DNA of 64,000 bases from Peribolospora baueri (Eukaryota > Basidiomycota > Peribolosporomycetes > Peribolosporales > Peribolosporaceae): the NCBI GenBank assembly GCA_029717555.1, contig JAMDHS010000007.1, positions 1 through 64,000 on the forward strand, read 5' to 3'. Both the position numbers and the translations under genes were made by a program. Of the stretch, positions 42,386 through 55,100 are shown in pieces; position 1 is the first letter of the stretch; every line of letters begins with the position of its first letter. The notes under the pieces were generated by a model. The model had not been told where the DNA came from. It saw nothing but the letters and a program-made list of their open reading frames with translations, and did not search any database.

Positions 42386-44518
42386 TCACAGTACCGAACA
42401 AGAAGACGTGCACTCCTCCTTCACCAGTCGTAATCGAGCCGAGGGGATCTGAGCGACGCCGTCTCGGATGGCCACCAGATCGAAGGGAAACCCGTCACCG
42501 GCGTAGATCGCGTCGTTGGTCACCCACTGAGGCGTGCATCCTTGCCAAGCCGCCGCCGACGGAGGGCCGGCGGTGATCTGGAACCTGAACATGTCCGCCT
42601 CGTTCGTCGGCCACAGTGGAAGCCCGTTCGTCGCCGTCGCCGCGCCCGGAATCCTTTCGCCTAGCTTGTTCGTCGTCATCCAGCCCGTCCCGTTGATCAC
42701 CAGCTTGGACATCCATAACGAACCCTGACCGACGACGATCTCCATCTCGTCCACGCTCGAGTTGGATGACGACGACGACGACCCGAGCGACTTGGCCGTG
42801 TATCGGCCCGCGTACGTGTCCCGTAAGATGGCCTCCCGAGCCGCGTCGACGGCCGGTCCGTACCGTTTGCTAATCTCGACGCCCATCTCTTGGATCACCG
42901 CGTTGGCGCCGGTGGTCAAAAGCGCAAACGCGTATTCGCGAGCGGGATCGATGACGATCAGATCGTAGTATCCGGGAAAGTTGCCGTCCTTGGTGAACAA
43001 CGTCGTCGCCCTTCCGTTCGTTCCGTTGTTGCTTCCCCACCGCTGCTTGTCCTCGCCTCCGTCGTCGACGAACGTCTTGATCTCCCACGGCGCGCCCACC
43101 GCCGTCAGATCATCGTTCCACACAAACAGCGGGCTGAGCCACTTGCGGATCGCCGCCGGTGGGAGGACGAAGGGTGCGAGGTCATCATGGTCCTCTGCGG
43201 CGCTCCCCTCCGGACGAATCAATGACCGCAGGAAGCGGCCCAAGTCCCTGGCGCTGCTGTATTGTCCTCCGGACGGGTCGTGAGCTCCGACGTCCAGGTC
43301 GGCCCACTCTGCGTTCGTAGAAGCGACGGCGATGCGATCGAGCGCCGAAGCGGGAGGGCGGTAGAAGGAGGAATTCATCCCGAGCGGAGAGAGGATGTCT
43401 CGATGGATCATGCGCTCGAATTCCGGCGCGCCGTCAGAGCAAGCGCCGCTCGACGACCTCCTACACGCCGCCTGACGCTCCGCTCCCGTGACGACGAGAC
43501 CGAGAAGGTTGAAGGCCATGTTTGAATACACCGGGTACGTCCAAGGGGCCGTCACGGCGGGCGTCTTTGCGAGCGTGTCCAGCACTCTCTTGCGCGTCCC
43601 GTTGGCCCACATTTCCATCTGGGCGGCCACCGAGAGGCCGACTTGCAGAGGCCAAGGCTGATCCACGATCTCGTCGCGCGGCAGTCCGGATAACTGGGAG
43701 GCGAGCTGCAGAGGCGTGATTTTGTAGTCGCTCGCGTTGGCGTTTTGTGAGCCGGAGCCGGACGGGTCGAGTCCGAGCGTCGTGCGCCAGGACGGTCCGG
43801 CGAGGGCGAGGTCGGGAACGTGGTCCCTCACGTCGTCGTCCATGGAGAGCTTGCCTTGCTGCTCGAGGAGCAACGCCTCGAGCGCGGTGAACACTTTGGT
43901 CACCGAAGCCATGCGGTAGATCGAGTCCGCCGTCACCGTCGCCCTCCCAGCGGCCGCGGCGCCGCTCTCGTTAGCTCGAAGCGGGCCGAAGCCAGCCTCG
44001 TAGACGGTTCCGCCAGGAAGGACGACGATGGCGGCGACCGAGTCGGTGCCCGTTCCGTTGTGTTGCGCGTTGATGAAGCTTGCAAGGTACGAGTCCACCC
44101 ATCTGTTCGGCTCGTCAAACACCGAGGCGTTGACAGGATGCCGCTGGAGGAGCTTGGAGTCCAGGGGCGGATAGCAGAACCTCACTCCGTCGTCCTTGGT
44201 CGCGTTTGCGGTCGCGTCTGCACTCGGTTGCGCTCGCGCGGTGGCCGGGCCCCTGCGGCGGAGAACGGCGTGAGCAAGAGGGAAGGGGGAGGGCGCGAAG
44301 AGCAGGCAGGACACGAGTGCGGAGACGATGGCACCACAGACAAAGCTGCCAAGCAAGGCCGTCACCGTCAGACTTGGGCGTTGTCGCTCCCGTCCCCTCG
44401 AGGGGTGAGCTTTGTTCATGTAGTCTTCTGTCTGTGGGCGGGATGGCGCAGGGGGAGGGTCAGCGTCCGAGCGAGCAGAGGAAGAAGAAGAAGAAGAGGG
44501 GGCGCTTTGCTTTGGCAC
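42386..44518 (-). CDS. Membrane-anchored beta-lactamase-like serine hydrolase
   Basis: Single-exon gene of 710 aa, unusual among its intron-rich neighbours. The N-terminus (1-48) is Ser/Pro-rich and basic, followed by one hydrophobic segment at about 50-75 (TVTALLGSFVCGAIVSALVS), so a type II membrane protein with the enzyme outside the cytosol is likely. The catalytic fold is of the class C beta-lactamase/esterase group: SxxK at S205-V-T-K208 and YSN at 331-333. A later TKDGNFPGYYDL replaces the usual KTG/HxG. Several N-glycosylation sequons (NAS, NGT, NES, NSS) fit a secretory route. Substrate unknown; esterase, peptidase or LACTB-like roles are all possible. Confidence 0.9.
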   Translation of the reverse strand: MPKQSAPSSSSSSSARSDADPPPAPSRPQTEDYMNKAHPSRGRERQRPSLTVTALLGSFVCGAIVSALVSCLLFAPSPFPLAHAVLRRRGPATARAQPSADATANATKDDGVRFCYPPLDSKLLQRHPVNASVFDEPNRWVDSYLASFINAQHNGTGTDSVAAIVVLPGGTVYEAGFGPLRANESGAAAAGRATVTADSIYRMASVTKVFTALEALLLEQQGKLSMDDDVRDHVPDLALAGPSWRTTLGLDPSGSGSQNANASDYKITPLQLASQLSGLPRDEIVDQPWPLQVGLSVAAQMEMWANGTRKRVLDTLAKTPAVTAPWTYPVYSNMAFNLLGLVVTGAERQAACRRSSSGACSDGAPEFERMIHRDILSPLGMNSSFYRPPASALDRIAVASTNAEWADLDVGAHDPSGGQYSSARDLGRFLRSLIRPEGSAAEDHDDLAPFVLPPAAIRKWLSPLFVWNDDLTAVGAPWEIKTFVDDGGEDKQRWGSNNGTNGRATTLFTKDGNFPGYYDLIVIDPAREYAFALLTTGANAVIQEMGVEISKRYGPAVDAAREAILRDTYAGRYTAKSLGSSSSSSNSSVDEMEIVVGQGSLWMSKLVINGTGWMTTNKLGERIPGAATATNGLPLWPTNEADMFRFQITAGPPSAAAWQGCTPQWVTNDAIYAGDGFPFDLVAIRDGVAQIPSARLRLVKEECTSSCSVL

Positions 44519-45082
44519 ACGCGCGGCGACGCTGTCTGTTATGGATATGTATGTATGCGAGCCATGGGACGGAGGACGAGAGAGGAGGCGTTGTCCTGAC
44601 CTGACCTATCTGGCCTCGTCGGCCGGCGAGCCAGTCAGTTTAGTGGTAGCACCGCGGCGATGTCGGCCGGCGAGCCGTGTGTTGTCTTGTATGTCTGGGC
44701 GATGTGATCTGCGCAATGTGGAGAAAATAAATAATTGCATTGCATGCAAGTCGTTCGCCGGTTTGGACTACGACGCCCTCCCGCTAGCGCCATGTAGCCT
44801 CGCCGCCTTACTGCCTCGCCTGGCCCATGCGCATGACCGCTGCGCGTTAAGATGGCCGCGAGCGGGCGAGGCGATCGGCTATCGAGATGATATGCGCGGC
44901 TCATCTTCACACTTCATCCCTCGTCCTTCTCTGCATCCCCTCCAAGCGCCAACGAGCCAGAGACCAAGCGGGTGGGTGGACGATAGAAAGCAAATTCGAA
45001 CCAAGCTGAGATTACAGTGCCGCGTGCAATGTATTCATTCATTCGTACGGATGCAAAACCCAAGAACAGGCCGGCCCGACGA
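44519..45082. other. Spacer, tandem minus-strand genes
   Basis: About 560 bp: promoter of the serine hydrolase and 3' side of NEO1. The string tcggccggcgagc is repeated at 44618 and 44663. No gene seen. Confidence 0.5.
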
Positions 45083-48000
45083 TCACGACTGCGCCAGCTT
45101 GCTGTAGCTCGGAGGCGCCAGTCTGCCCTTGACCGTCTTGATGATGTAGAGCGGGAAGGCCGACACAGCCACGATCACTGCCGTCTTCCACAGGAACCGG
45201 ACCGAGAGAACAAAGGAGAGATCTGCATCAAAGGGGACAGGAAAAAGCTGAGCTGACAATGAATCTGTGACGGCTCCCTCAGACACCAACTAAGCTCACC
45301 AAAGTATTCCGGCAAGAACGCGATGCTGATGACGTAGAAAAAGAGAGTGACGACCTCGGACAGGAACATGTAGACGTGCCTGAAGGGGATATGCCAGGCC
45401 AAGCCCGTCAGCCTGAGCCATGCCCGTCGTTTCGTCGATGAAGAGCTCCTCGAGCGCCAAACTCGCCCGCTCACTCACCATGTAGTGATCTCCAAAGCCA
45501 CCATTATGAGTTCGTTCAACACGAGTGCGGTAAAAGAGATGGAGACGATGTTCAAGAATTCGTTTTCGAACTGGGCAAGAAATGCGCCAAGAGCCGAGTT
45601 AAGTTAGTATGCCATCGGCTATCGGCCATCGGCCACCGAGTCACCCGCGCGCCGCCGCTCGGCAATAACGACTAAACTAACCAGTACGAGCGACATGATC
45701 ATAATCGCTCCGCCTTGGTATATCGAAATCATGAGCCATTCGAAGAACGTCTTGAACGACAGCAGTCGCCCCTTTGTGAGCTCCTTGTAAAGCTCCGGGT
45801 AGAGGAGCGCCATGTCTTCGTTGACGTCCCGGTCGAGAACTAAGGAAAAGACGGGTGCCATGGTGTACGCGGTCGCGTAGCCGACCATGAGCCAGCCTTG
45901 GTAGAGAGCGATAGGCCTGCAGGAGGACGTGAGACGGGTCAGCATGGCCGGCAAACCGAGCGACGAACTGCAGAGACGACGCACGCAAAGTAGAAAATGG
46001 CAGAGAAGACGGCCTGGATGACGGATATGATGAGACCTCTATGGATCACAAATTGAGCCAGCTTTGCCGAGCGCTTGTAAGAGTTGCGTCCATGCCATAC
46101 GAGCAGCTTGGTGAGGAAGCTGAACTGGAGGATGCTAAAGTCGGCCGCCAGGCTGGCCTGTTTGCCCTCCTTGCCCACAATGCCCACGCCGACGTCGGCC
46201 GCTTGGATCATACTGACGTCGTTACCTCCGTCACCGATGCAACATACCCGCTTCTTTGTATGGTTCCGAATCAGACGCGTAATGTCCGCCTTTTGCGTCG
46301 GCGAGCACCGACACGCCACCACCGCGGGCAACTGAGTGGCCATTTCGATAAACTCGAGCTTGAAGTGCTGGAGGAAGAGCTGAAGAGAATCGCCATCGAT
46401 CACCAAACAGCAGTCCGATTTTCCCTGCAAAAAGTCGAGTTGATCACGGGCAGCGTCCGGAGAGGCAACTGATGCAGACGATAACGGGGACAAAGGGAAG
46501 GTGAGAACGACGGCTTCAATGGAGGATCATCACTGGGCAATGACCATGTACCCACGCTTGGCGACTTGATGGATGTACTGATTTCGACTAACGAGCTTGC
46601 TCGAAATGGCGATGCAAGTGGCCGTCTCGATCTTGTCACCGGTGAGCATCCATATCTTGATGCCGGCGTTGCGGAGCATCTCCAGCGTCGTCTTCACCTC
46701 GTCCTGCAACTTGTCCTCAACGCCAGTGAGGCCTAGGAGCTCGAGGTCGTGTTCGAGCAAATCCTTGACCACTTCCGCCGTTGCCTCTCCGCGGTCCTCC
46801 ACGCTCACCCTGGCCTCCTTATATCGACGCTCAAACTCGGACCAAGTTTCATCGCTGAGCCGCTTGCGGGCCATGACAAGAGTACGCAAGCCCTCGCGAG
46901 CCATGTTGCCGGTCTCCTCTTCCAGCCAATCGTTTTGCTGTACGATCTTGCTCATCACCACGTCTGCGCCCTTTTGGTAGAATGTCACCTCGCCCGTAGC
47001 CCTGTCGCGGACAATGATCCCCATACGCTTCGACTCGGACGTGAACGGAAAGACTTCGAGGATGTCGAACGTGAGATTATGCCCGTCGGCGGTGCGCAGC
47101 CTCATCGACATGCGGTCCCGAGCGGTCAACGTCAGACCGACGGATTCGGTCCACCGGACGATGGCTACCTCATCCGGCGACGAGGCCTGATACGTGACCG
47201 ATCCATCGTCGTTCTCAACTGGCGTGACCTGGATCATCAGATGGCAAACGAATGAAGCAATCAGACAGCTGGCTGGCGTCCAACGGGGCCCGCGAACGCA
47301 CAACGCCACGCACATTATGACAGATGGCCAGCGCCAACACGACGTCCTTGACCCGGGAAGACATGTCTCTGCGCCCCCTCCCTCCGAGCATGGCGCCGGT
47401 GACCATTCCACCTTTCCTCGTCGCTGGAAGGGTGGTCGACACGGTGGGTGGGATTCGATCAGTTTTTCCACGGCGCGCCAGTCAGGTCCATAGACGATCG
47501 CGATCGGAGGCTCACCGCCAGCGGCTTGGCTCTGTCCGAACGCGGTGGCGAGCTGATGAGCAACCTCGTCCATCGAATCCCAACCGTAAGACATCGTGCC
47601 CATGTGCAGCTTCTTGAGTTCCATCTCTATGTGCGGCCAACGCCGAGTAGATATGAAAGCGTCAGAAAGGGAAAAAAAAAAATTTTTGGCGCAAAAACCA
47701 AGGATGGATGGATGGACCGACCATTCTGTGTTAGGGTGCCCGTCTTATCGCTGAGCAAATACTCGATGCGCCCCAGTTCTTCCGGCAACGTGCTCGTGCG
47801 GACGATCGTTCCCGGAATCTCGGGGTCAGACTGTATTTGACGCGCATAGACCGTCTTTCCCATGTCCAAGTTGACGCGCAAACTGTCTCGAACGAAGCCA
47901 AATTCAGAACAAACAGAAAGACGACGAGGAATCGCAAGAGAGTCGAATACGGTTCCTTTTTTTTTCGGTCGCTCACCTGATTGGGATGATGCTCGAGAAG

Positions 48001-49792
48001 AGGATGAGGAAACGAAATACGTAAATGTACCACGGGCCGCGGAAACCATTGAGAGCGACCAAGGCGAGGGACAGGGCAAAAGTGACGGCGCACAACACCT
48101 GGGCGCACACACATAAAGAGAACACAATTCCTCAGTTCCTTCCAACCATCTCAGGCGCGTACTTGGGAGCGCATGCTCACCTTGGCCAATCGGTTGATCT
48201 CCACCTCCAGCAATCCTGTCTTAGTCTCTGGATGGCTCGTGTTCATGACTGCCCTAGTGTCCTTGCCCGTGTAGACTACCATACCGATGGCCTGGCCAGC
48301 TGCGAGCACTGTGTTGGCCCATAGCACGTTCTCGGCGGACAGTGGCTCGACCTGCCAGTCCCGCACGGGAGTCGTGACATGGTCATCGTCGTGGGAGACG
48401 GTAGAAGGTTTTAAGGTGAGCGTGCCGATGAAAGTGTTGATGTCTTTCGTCGGTGCATCAGCTGGCAGGCGTCGGCAGTCGAAGGAAGGGCGCTTGGGTG
48501 AGCGAGCTCACAACGGCAGCGAACGAAAAAAAAAACCTTCCGCTGCTCTAACTCACCATAAACTTCGCCCTCGATCTCGAGCAAGTCGACGTCGTGCTCT
48601 AGAGTTTGCGTGCCGGCGACGGCGACGCGGAGCTTCCAGTCCGTCTCTCCGTCCAATTGGTCCGTACGGATAAAGCAGGTACCTCCTTCCTCGCTCGTCC
48701 TAAGCAACACCAAGTCGGCAGGTACTCGCTGGTTCTTCTCCAGCAGCACCAGGTCGCCCACTCGGAGGCTCGAGCTTGGGATGGTGCGGAGGGGAAGGAC
48801 GTGCTTCATGCTTAGACTCGGCCTGCCTGGACCGGACGAATCAACGCTCCTGCGTCCGAGGAGGGAGGAAGTGGAGGACCGTGGAGGGAGCATGGCCACA
48901 GTGGCGGGGACGGAAGGGTCGAGGATGGAATATCGCTGGGAATTAGCCTCGCGATCGCGGAGGCGACGGGCATAGTCGTCCAGCGCTTCTTTGCCGATCG
49001 TCACGGCCAGAACAAAGGCAAGCGGAGCAATGTATGTCGCCAAAAAGCCTGAAAGGAGACATCCAGGAAGAGGGATCGAGAGGTCAGTGGCGTGGTGTCA
49101 AACCGGAAGACTAAAGCCACTCGAGGACTCACCGATTTTGAGGGGCGGAATAAACTGGCTCAGGGCAACGAGCAAGAAGTAGAGGTTGAAGAAGAACTTG
49201 AACTGTTCATAGAGCACGACGGGCAGGAAGGTGAGGAGATTGTACTTCTGGTTGCGAACAACGTTGGCGGGATAGGGCGATCGTCCGGTTCCTGTGCGGG
49301 TGAGCGTCCGGGGGAGCATGTACAAAGAAGAGGAGAGAAAGCTGAATATCCGATGATTGAGAGGGGAAAAAAAGGAAATCCAACAACAAATAACTCACTC
49401 GGAGCGCCGAAGGGTATGGTCCTGCTTTTGTCCTTCCCAGTGGCACCCCTACCTCTCGGCCTACTCTTTCCCTTAGCCCTGTCGAAGAGGGCATCGGAGA
49501 AAAACGTCTGGTGGCCGTCCGCCTCGAGATCGGAGCCGGAGCCTTCCGGGCGTCGGCGAGAAGGGGAGGGAGAAGCCATTCTCGTTCCCTCGAGCATTTC
49601 GCCCTCCTCCTCCCCGTCCACGAGAGAATGTGCGCTTGGAACGGCCGGAGTGCGGTCGAGCCGGTGGAGCGGATAGGCGCCAGGCGAGGAGGAGACTGCG
49701 TTCTTGCGAAGGAGGTGTGGCGACGACGACGCCGACGATGATGGTGAGGAGGTGGGAGACGGTTGCGAAAGCGAGAATCTTGACGAGCTCAT
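45083..49792 (-). CDS. NEO1: P4-ATPase NEO1 (phospholipid flippase)
   Basis: Golgi/endosome aminophospholipid flippase of the NEO1/ATP9 branch, which works without a CDC50 partner. Fourteen exons from 49792-49399 to 45222-45083 (other starts 49291, 49048, 48461, 48098, 47882, 47626, 47423, 47228, 46468, 45916, 45570, 45379); 1177 aa. Landmarks: [18 protein letters not shown] and [18 protein letters not shown] (TM1-2), [14 protein letters not shown] (actuator), phosphorylation site [74 protein letters not shown], and the C-terminus [20 protein letters not shown] typical of NEO1. DGETDWK instead of DGETNLK is a NEO1/ATP9 hallmark. The disordered 130-residue N-terminus is Ser/Pro-rich. Junctions at 47516/47423 and 46556/46468 were set by homology because the unspliced frame stays open across some introns. 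Confidence 0.96.
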
Positions 49793-51291
49793 CAGAGCTG
49801 CCCCATCGCCTTTCGCTGGTTGGAATGGAGCCAGCGTAGTCCGCCGTCAGCGGTTGCCATTAACGCTCGCGTCCAGCCGCCGCTTATCTCCGTGAGTCGC
49901 AAGGTCGTCGCGTACCTAATAACCCTCCACCGACATCAACAAACGGAGGCGGAGCGACGGTGGTTGCCGCAGTAAGGGCCGGCCGAACGTGCCGCAGCGG
50001 TGAGCGGGCGTGGCTTCCTTATAAAAAATTTGCCGTGCTTCTTCTTCTTCTTCTTCCTCATTGCCTTCTGCCGACGAACCCGGTGGTGGTGGTGGTCGTC
50101 GCCCACACGTTCGCAGGTGAGTCTAGTTTCAAGGAGCGTCATCTGTCCATCGCAGACGAGGGAAAGACAGAAGGGGCCCGGTCCGGTCCATGTTGTCCGC
50201 AAAGATTAGCAATTTTGATATTCACACTGTCGGATGGTAGGGGTGAAACGTTGCTGGGGTTAAACCTGGGGGCGTTTTTTCCCTGCATGACGTGGTATTA
50301 CTACAACGGTAGATGAGCGGATGAGGGCGTGGCTGGCTGGCGGTGGCGAAGGAGGAGAATCGGAGGGCGAGGAAGGAGAGAAAGAGAAGAAGATGGAGGC
50401 TGACTGACGTTGCGATATCCTCGCTTTCTTTCGATCCCTTTCGTGTTCTCCTCATCCCAGCTGGCTTGCTCGCGCGGACGCTGTCGTCGTCGCGCGTCTC
50501 GTTTGTACATACCGCGTGTCGTGTTCGCGCCGTCTGCGCTCGTGGAGAATGGATGTGTGTGCGATAGCTCGGATAGGATGGTGTGTCGGGAGACTGTTCT
50601 TTTCCGGGCGGGGAATAAGGCGAGATGGGTAATTACGGGGGAGACAGGCACGGGGACGGGCGAGGACGAGTAGGATGGAGCAAGCACCCGAGGCCGTCGT
50701 CGGCGGGCCGCATCGCATGAGCTTGGAGCGGGCTTGGAGCGTCGTTCGACCGAGCGTCGGTCGGGTCGACGACGATGGTGCGCAAGACGACGTCGGTCGG
50801 CTGCTCCGAGAGAGGGCGGTCGGTCTGTCTTGTCTGCCTGTGCGGAGAAGAAAGTAGTCTATCTCTCTCTAACCATTCCATTCCTTTGCTTTCCTTTTAA
50901 CTTTACATATCCTGGCAAGCTTTACTCGGCGTTCCTTGGCTCCCCTCCCCCGTCGGCAGGTGCATGGGTTGGCTATGTGGGAGTGCGGGCGGAAGAAAGA
51001 GAGCAAGCAAGCAAGCAAGGCAAGGTTAAGCGATCCGACGTGCTATCCTAACCCTTTGTCCGTCGTCCGTCGTTCGTCGCATGCGGCAGTGCGCTCGCTT
51101 AGTCGGACGGGGGAGGTCGTCTTGTCGAGCTAGAGCGGGTTAGTGTGCCGTGGAGTTGGCGGGCGTTGAGGGTGAAAAGGGGTGAGAGAGAGTCGTGTCG
51201 TGAGTGAAGCGAAGCAAGGTGTGGATGTACATAGACGGACGGAGATGGGAGATGGGAGATGGACGATGGTGGGAGTGAGCTTGCTTGGTTA

Positions 51292-51322
51292 CTTGCTTGC
51301 TTGCTTGCTTGCTTGCTTGCTG
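51292..51322. repeat. (ttgc)n microsatellite
   Basis: About seven and a half perfect ttgc units in the spacer upstream of the kinase. Confidence 0.9.
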
Positions 51323-51583
51323 TCCAACTCCGTCCGTTCTCGTCCTCCTTCTCGTTTCGTCACATCCCAATTCTTTCTTCCTTCTTTCTTCTTCCTTTTC
51401 TCCCCTTCCATCCTTTCCTCCCTCTCCCCGCCGTCTCCTCTCTCCTTCTCCTTGCAACTCGCTCCCCCTCCCTAACCCAGCCAGGCCACGCACGCTACTT
51501 CCGCGTCTAATAGTAATAAGCTGCCCGCCCGCCGGCCGTGTTGTCGTCGTCGTGGTTGTCGCATGCGCGTCGTCACCTCGCTC

Positions 51584-51608
51584 TATTATTATTATTATTA
51601 TTATTATT
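51584..51608. repeat. (att)n microsatellite
   Basis: Eight att/tta units, AT-rich against a GC-rich background. Confidence 0.9.
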
Positions 51609-52177
51609 CGCCGCTGCTCTCTTCGTCGTCGTCTTTGGTGTAGTCGAAACGCATTCGCAGTCCGTCAAACAGTCTATCCAACCAGACGAGGAGTCGTTGT
51701 TGTTGTAGTTCTCGTCAAACACTGTCCCTCTATCTACCTATCCATCATCCATCTACAGTATCTCCCCGACTCTCAGTCCCCGTCCCGTCCCGTTCCTTCC
51801 TTCACCCACGGCCACGGCCACCCACAACCAGCCAGCCAGCCAAGCAACGCAACGCCGCAGCGCCATCCAAGCCAATCGCCGCCGTCGTCGTCCACTCCAT
51901 CACCACCATCACCATCACCATCTTCATCCTCATTCTTCATCCTCATTCTTCGTCCTCGTCCTCGTCCTCGTCCTCGTCGCCGTCCCCATCCCCGCCCTTA
52001 TTCTCCATCTTCCCACCTCCTCCTTCCTTCCCTTCCTCCCTCCTTCCCTTCCTCTCTTCCTCCCTTCTTCCCCCTCCCCGTCGTCCCCAATACAATACCC
52101 CCTTCGCGACGATACCCCCACCTACTACCGTCATATAACACACACCCCCGGATCAGGATCACCTTCCCGCCCCCACC

Positions 52178-55100
52178 ATGACCCTCGCTAGCCTTAGCGA
52201 GGCAGGAGAACTCGCCCACGTCGACGACCATGCCCACGTCCAACCCTCCTCCCCAGCACAGCCCCCACCGCCGCCTTCGGATGATGTTCAGCAACAACAA
52301 CATCCTCGCGGAAGGGGCGCTACCGGAGGTCAGCACCACGCTCATCGCCCCGCTTCCGCCGCCGTCGTCACCGTCTCTGCCCCCCTCCCTCCCCCCGGCC
52401 AGTCCCGCTACGCCGTGCCCGGCATGCCCGTCAACGACCGCAGAGCCAGCGCTCACCCGGCCATGACCGTCTCGTCTACCAACGCCTACGGCAACCCCGC
52501 CATCGCCCACCCTCATCGCCCCCGTCCGCCCACCACCTCCGTCCCATCCACCCCCGTCCTTCCCACCCACTTCCCTCGCTCCCCCACCTCGCCCACCCTC
52601 GCCGCCTCCCCCGCCGCTCTCTCCTACTTTGCCGCCCACCCGCGCCGACAGCAGGTCGTCTTCGGCCAGTATCTCCTTCTTCAGACCCTCGGCGAGGGCG
52701 AATTCGGAAAGGTCAAGCTCGGCGTACACAAGGAGTGGGGCGAGGAGGTGGCCATCAAGCTCATCAAGAGGGAGAAGGTCGCCGCCGACAAGGACGCCGC
52801 CGCCGTCGGAGCCGGAACACCAGACGCCGGAGCCACCAAGGGCAAGATGACAAAAGTCGAGAGGGAGATTCAGGTCTTGAACGTTCGTCCGTCCTTGCCA
52901 TTCTCGCCTTGTTCCCGTCCTAGCCATTCACTTTTCCTTCCTTCCTTCACCCCGCAGAACGTCCGCCATCCAAACATCGTCCGCCTCTACGAGGTCCTCC
53001 AGAGCGATCGCTACATCGGCATCGTCCTCGAGTACGCCTCCGGAGGCGAGCTCTTCGACCACATCCTACAGCACAAGTACCTCAAAGAGCGCGACGCCTG
53101 CAAACTCTTCGCCCAGCTCATCTCCGGCGTACACTACCTCCACCAGAAAAAGATCGTCCACCGCGACCTCAAGCTCGAAAACCTCCTCCTCGACAGGAAC
53201 TGCAACGTCATCATCACCGACTTTGGCTTCGCTAACAACTTTGAGGACAAGACCGACGACCTCATGGCCACCTCTTGCGGCTCGCCCTGCTACGCCGCGC
53301 CCGAGCTCGTCGTCCAGGACGGCCTGTATAACGGTTCGGCCGTCGACGTCTGGAGCTGCGGCGTTATCCTCTACGCCATGCTCGCCGGCTACCTCCCCTT
53401 CGACGACGATCCGAACAACCCCGAGGGCGACAACATCAACCTCCTCTATAAGTACATCATGGCCACCCCTCTTTCTTTCCCCGATTATGTCTCCCCCGAG
53501 CCGAGAGACTTGCTCAGCAAGATGCTCGTCCCCGACCCCGCCCGCCGTGCCACCCTCGTCGACGTCATGCACCACCGCTGGCTCAGCCCGTACACCGAGC
53601 TCTTCGCCTTTACTGTTGACGACCTCGAGCGCGCTGCCGTCGAGCAGGGCGCCAAAAAGAGGCAGGCCTACCGGCAGCAGATCGCCTATCAGCAGCAGCA
53701 GCAGCAACAGCTCGAGCGACAGCGCCAACTCGAACGGCAGCGGTTGGAACACCAGCAGCAATTGGAACAACAGCAGAAACAACAACTAATGGCCAGGAGC
53801 CAATCCGCTCGCAGTGGCATCGTCCTCCCTAGCAGCCCCTCGTCCCCTACGTCCCCCCAGGGTCGCGTCGCTCGTGAGCGACGCCACCACAGCGCCGTCG
53901 TCCAAGGCGCTTCCTCCCCCGATTACGTCCGCGAGTACACCTTCCATGCCCCTGTCCCTCCGGCCGCCGCCAGTGCACAGCAGAGCAGGAGGGTCAACGC
54001 CAATGTCAATGCCGCACCGGCAGTGCCCGACTTGCCCGCCACGCCGACGACGCCGACCGCTGCTTTTCAGGCCATCTCTCTCTCCCCTCCTCAAGGCGGC
54101 GCGGGCGGTGGTGGCGGCCCCAACGACGACGTCCCCGCAGCCGGCGCCGACGGTATTAGACCGGGCTCAAGCTCAGGCTCGAGCGCAAAGAAGCGCCAGA
54201 ACCGTCAGCGACATACTGTCCAGGTTGAATATGACGGTCAGGCGAACCAGTCTTCTCCAGGCGCCGGCGGCGGCGGCAAGACGGCTAGGAGACAGAGGGA
54301 GAAGAAGGATAGGGAAATGGACGGCGTTATTGAGGCGACGCCGGTGATTGACGAGGACTTGCCGGCGGCGGTGGGGACGCCGACGCCGGCGCCGGATGTG
54401 CCCGCCGCCGTCGTCGCGCCTGTGAACGACGCGGTGAAAGCGCCCGCCTCTCCTGCCGCCCCCGCTCCCGCTCCCGAGGTGCACCCGGGCACTCTGGCAG
54501 CGGACGGTGGAGAAAACCCTCTGAGGCCTCCCGAGGGGGAGCAGGAGCCGCCGCTTACTTCTACCTCACCCGCCGGCGCCGTCGACATCACTACCACTAC
54601 CCCTTCGCAGGAGGAGGCGCCTCGTGCCGCCGCGCCCGCCGCGCCCGCTGTCCCAAGTCCTGTCCGCGAGGAGGAAAAGAGCGCCGTCAGCGTCGACAAT
54701 AACACCGCTGTCCCCGTGGCCGAACTGGCCGGAGCGGACGACAAGGAAGCGCTCTGCGTCGCGACGGACGCTGACAAGACGACGGCCAACAAACTGTCGG
54801 CTTGCTCCGTGCCCGCACCTGCGCCCGCACCGGCGCCCACGTCGTCATCGTTCAAGCGCCGTTCGACGCGGCGCAAGGCGCTCAGCCTCATCGTCGAGCC
54901 TTTTGGTAGGTCGTCTGCGATCCGCGACCGGGATCGCGCGAATGCCATCGTGGCCGCTTCCAAGGACCAGGCGACGGGCGTGACGACGACGACGACGGGT
55001 ACCGGTGCGGCCAATGACGCCAATGCGAACGCGGACGCAAAGGGAGGGACGACGAAGAAGAAGGACAAGCGGCAGAGCATCAACGTGTCCATCTGGGGCC

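Larger units (their letters stand above)
49793..52177. other. 2.4-kb divergent spacer rich in simple repeats
   Basis: Lies between the starts of NEO1 and the kinase. It holds several microsatellites: (ctt) about 50036-50056, (gcaa) 51003-51019, (ttgc) 51292-51322, (att) 51584-51608 and (gtcctc) about 51950-51980. It also has a CT-rich 5' leader for the kinase. Reading frames here are low-complexity and not believable as genes. A long kinase 5' UTR is likely. Confidence 0.55.

Noticed and set aside
44618-44690. tRNA-like string around tagtggtagcaccgcgg
   Set aside because: No B box (GGTTCGANNCC) at the right distance and no cloverleaf could be drawn. I found no tRNA in the window.
49160-52177. 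Possible repeat-rich structural RNA or gene between NEO1 and the kinase
   Set aside because: Only microsatellites and CT-rich leader sequence are visible; all frames are low-complexity.
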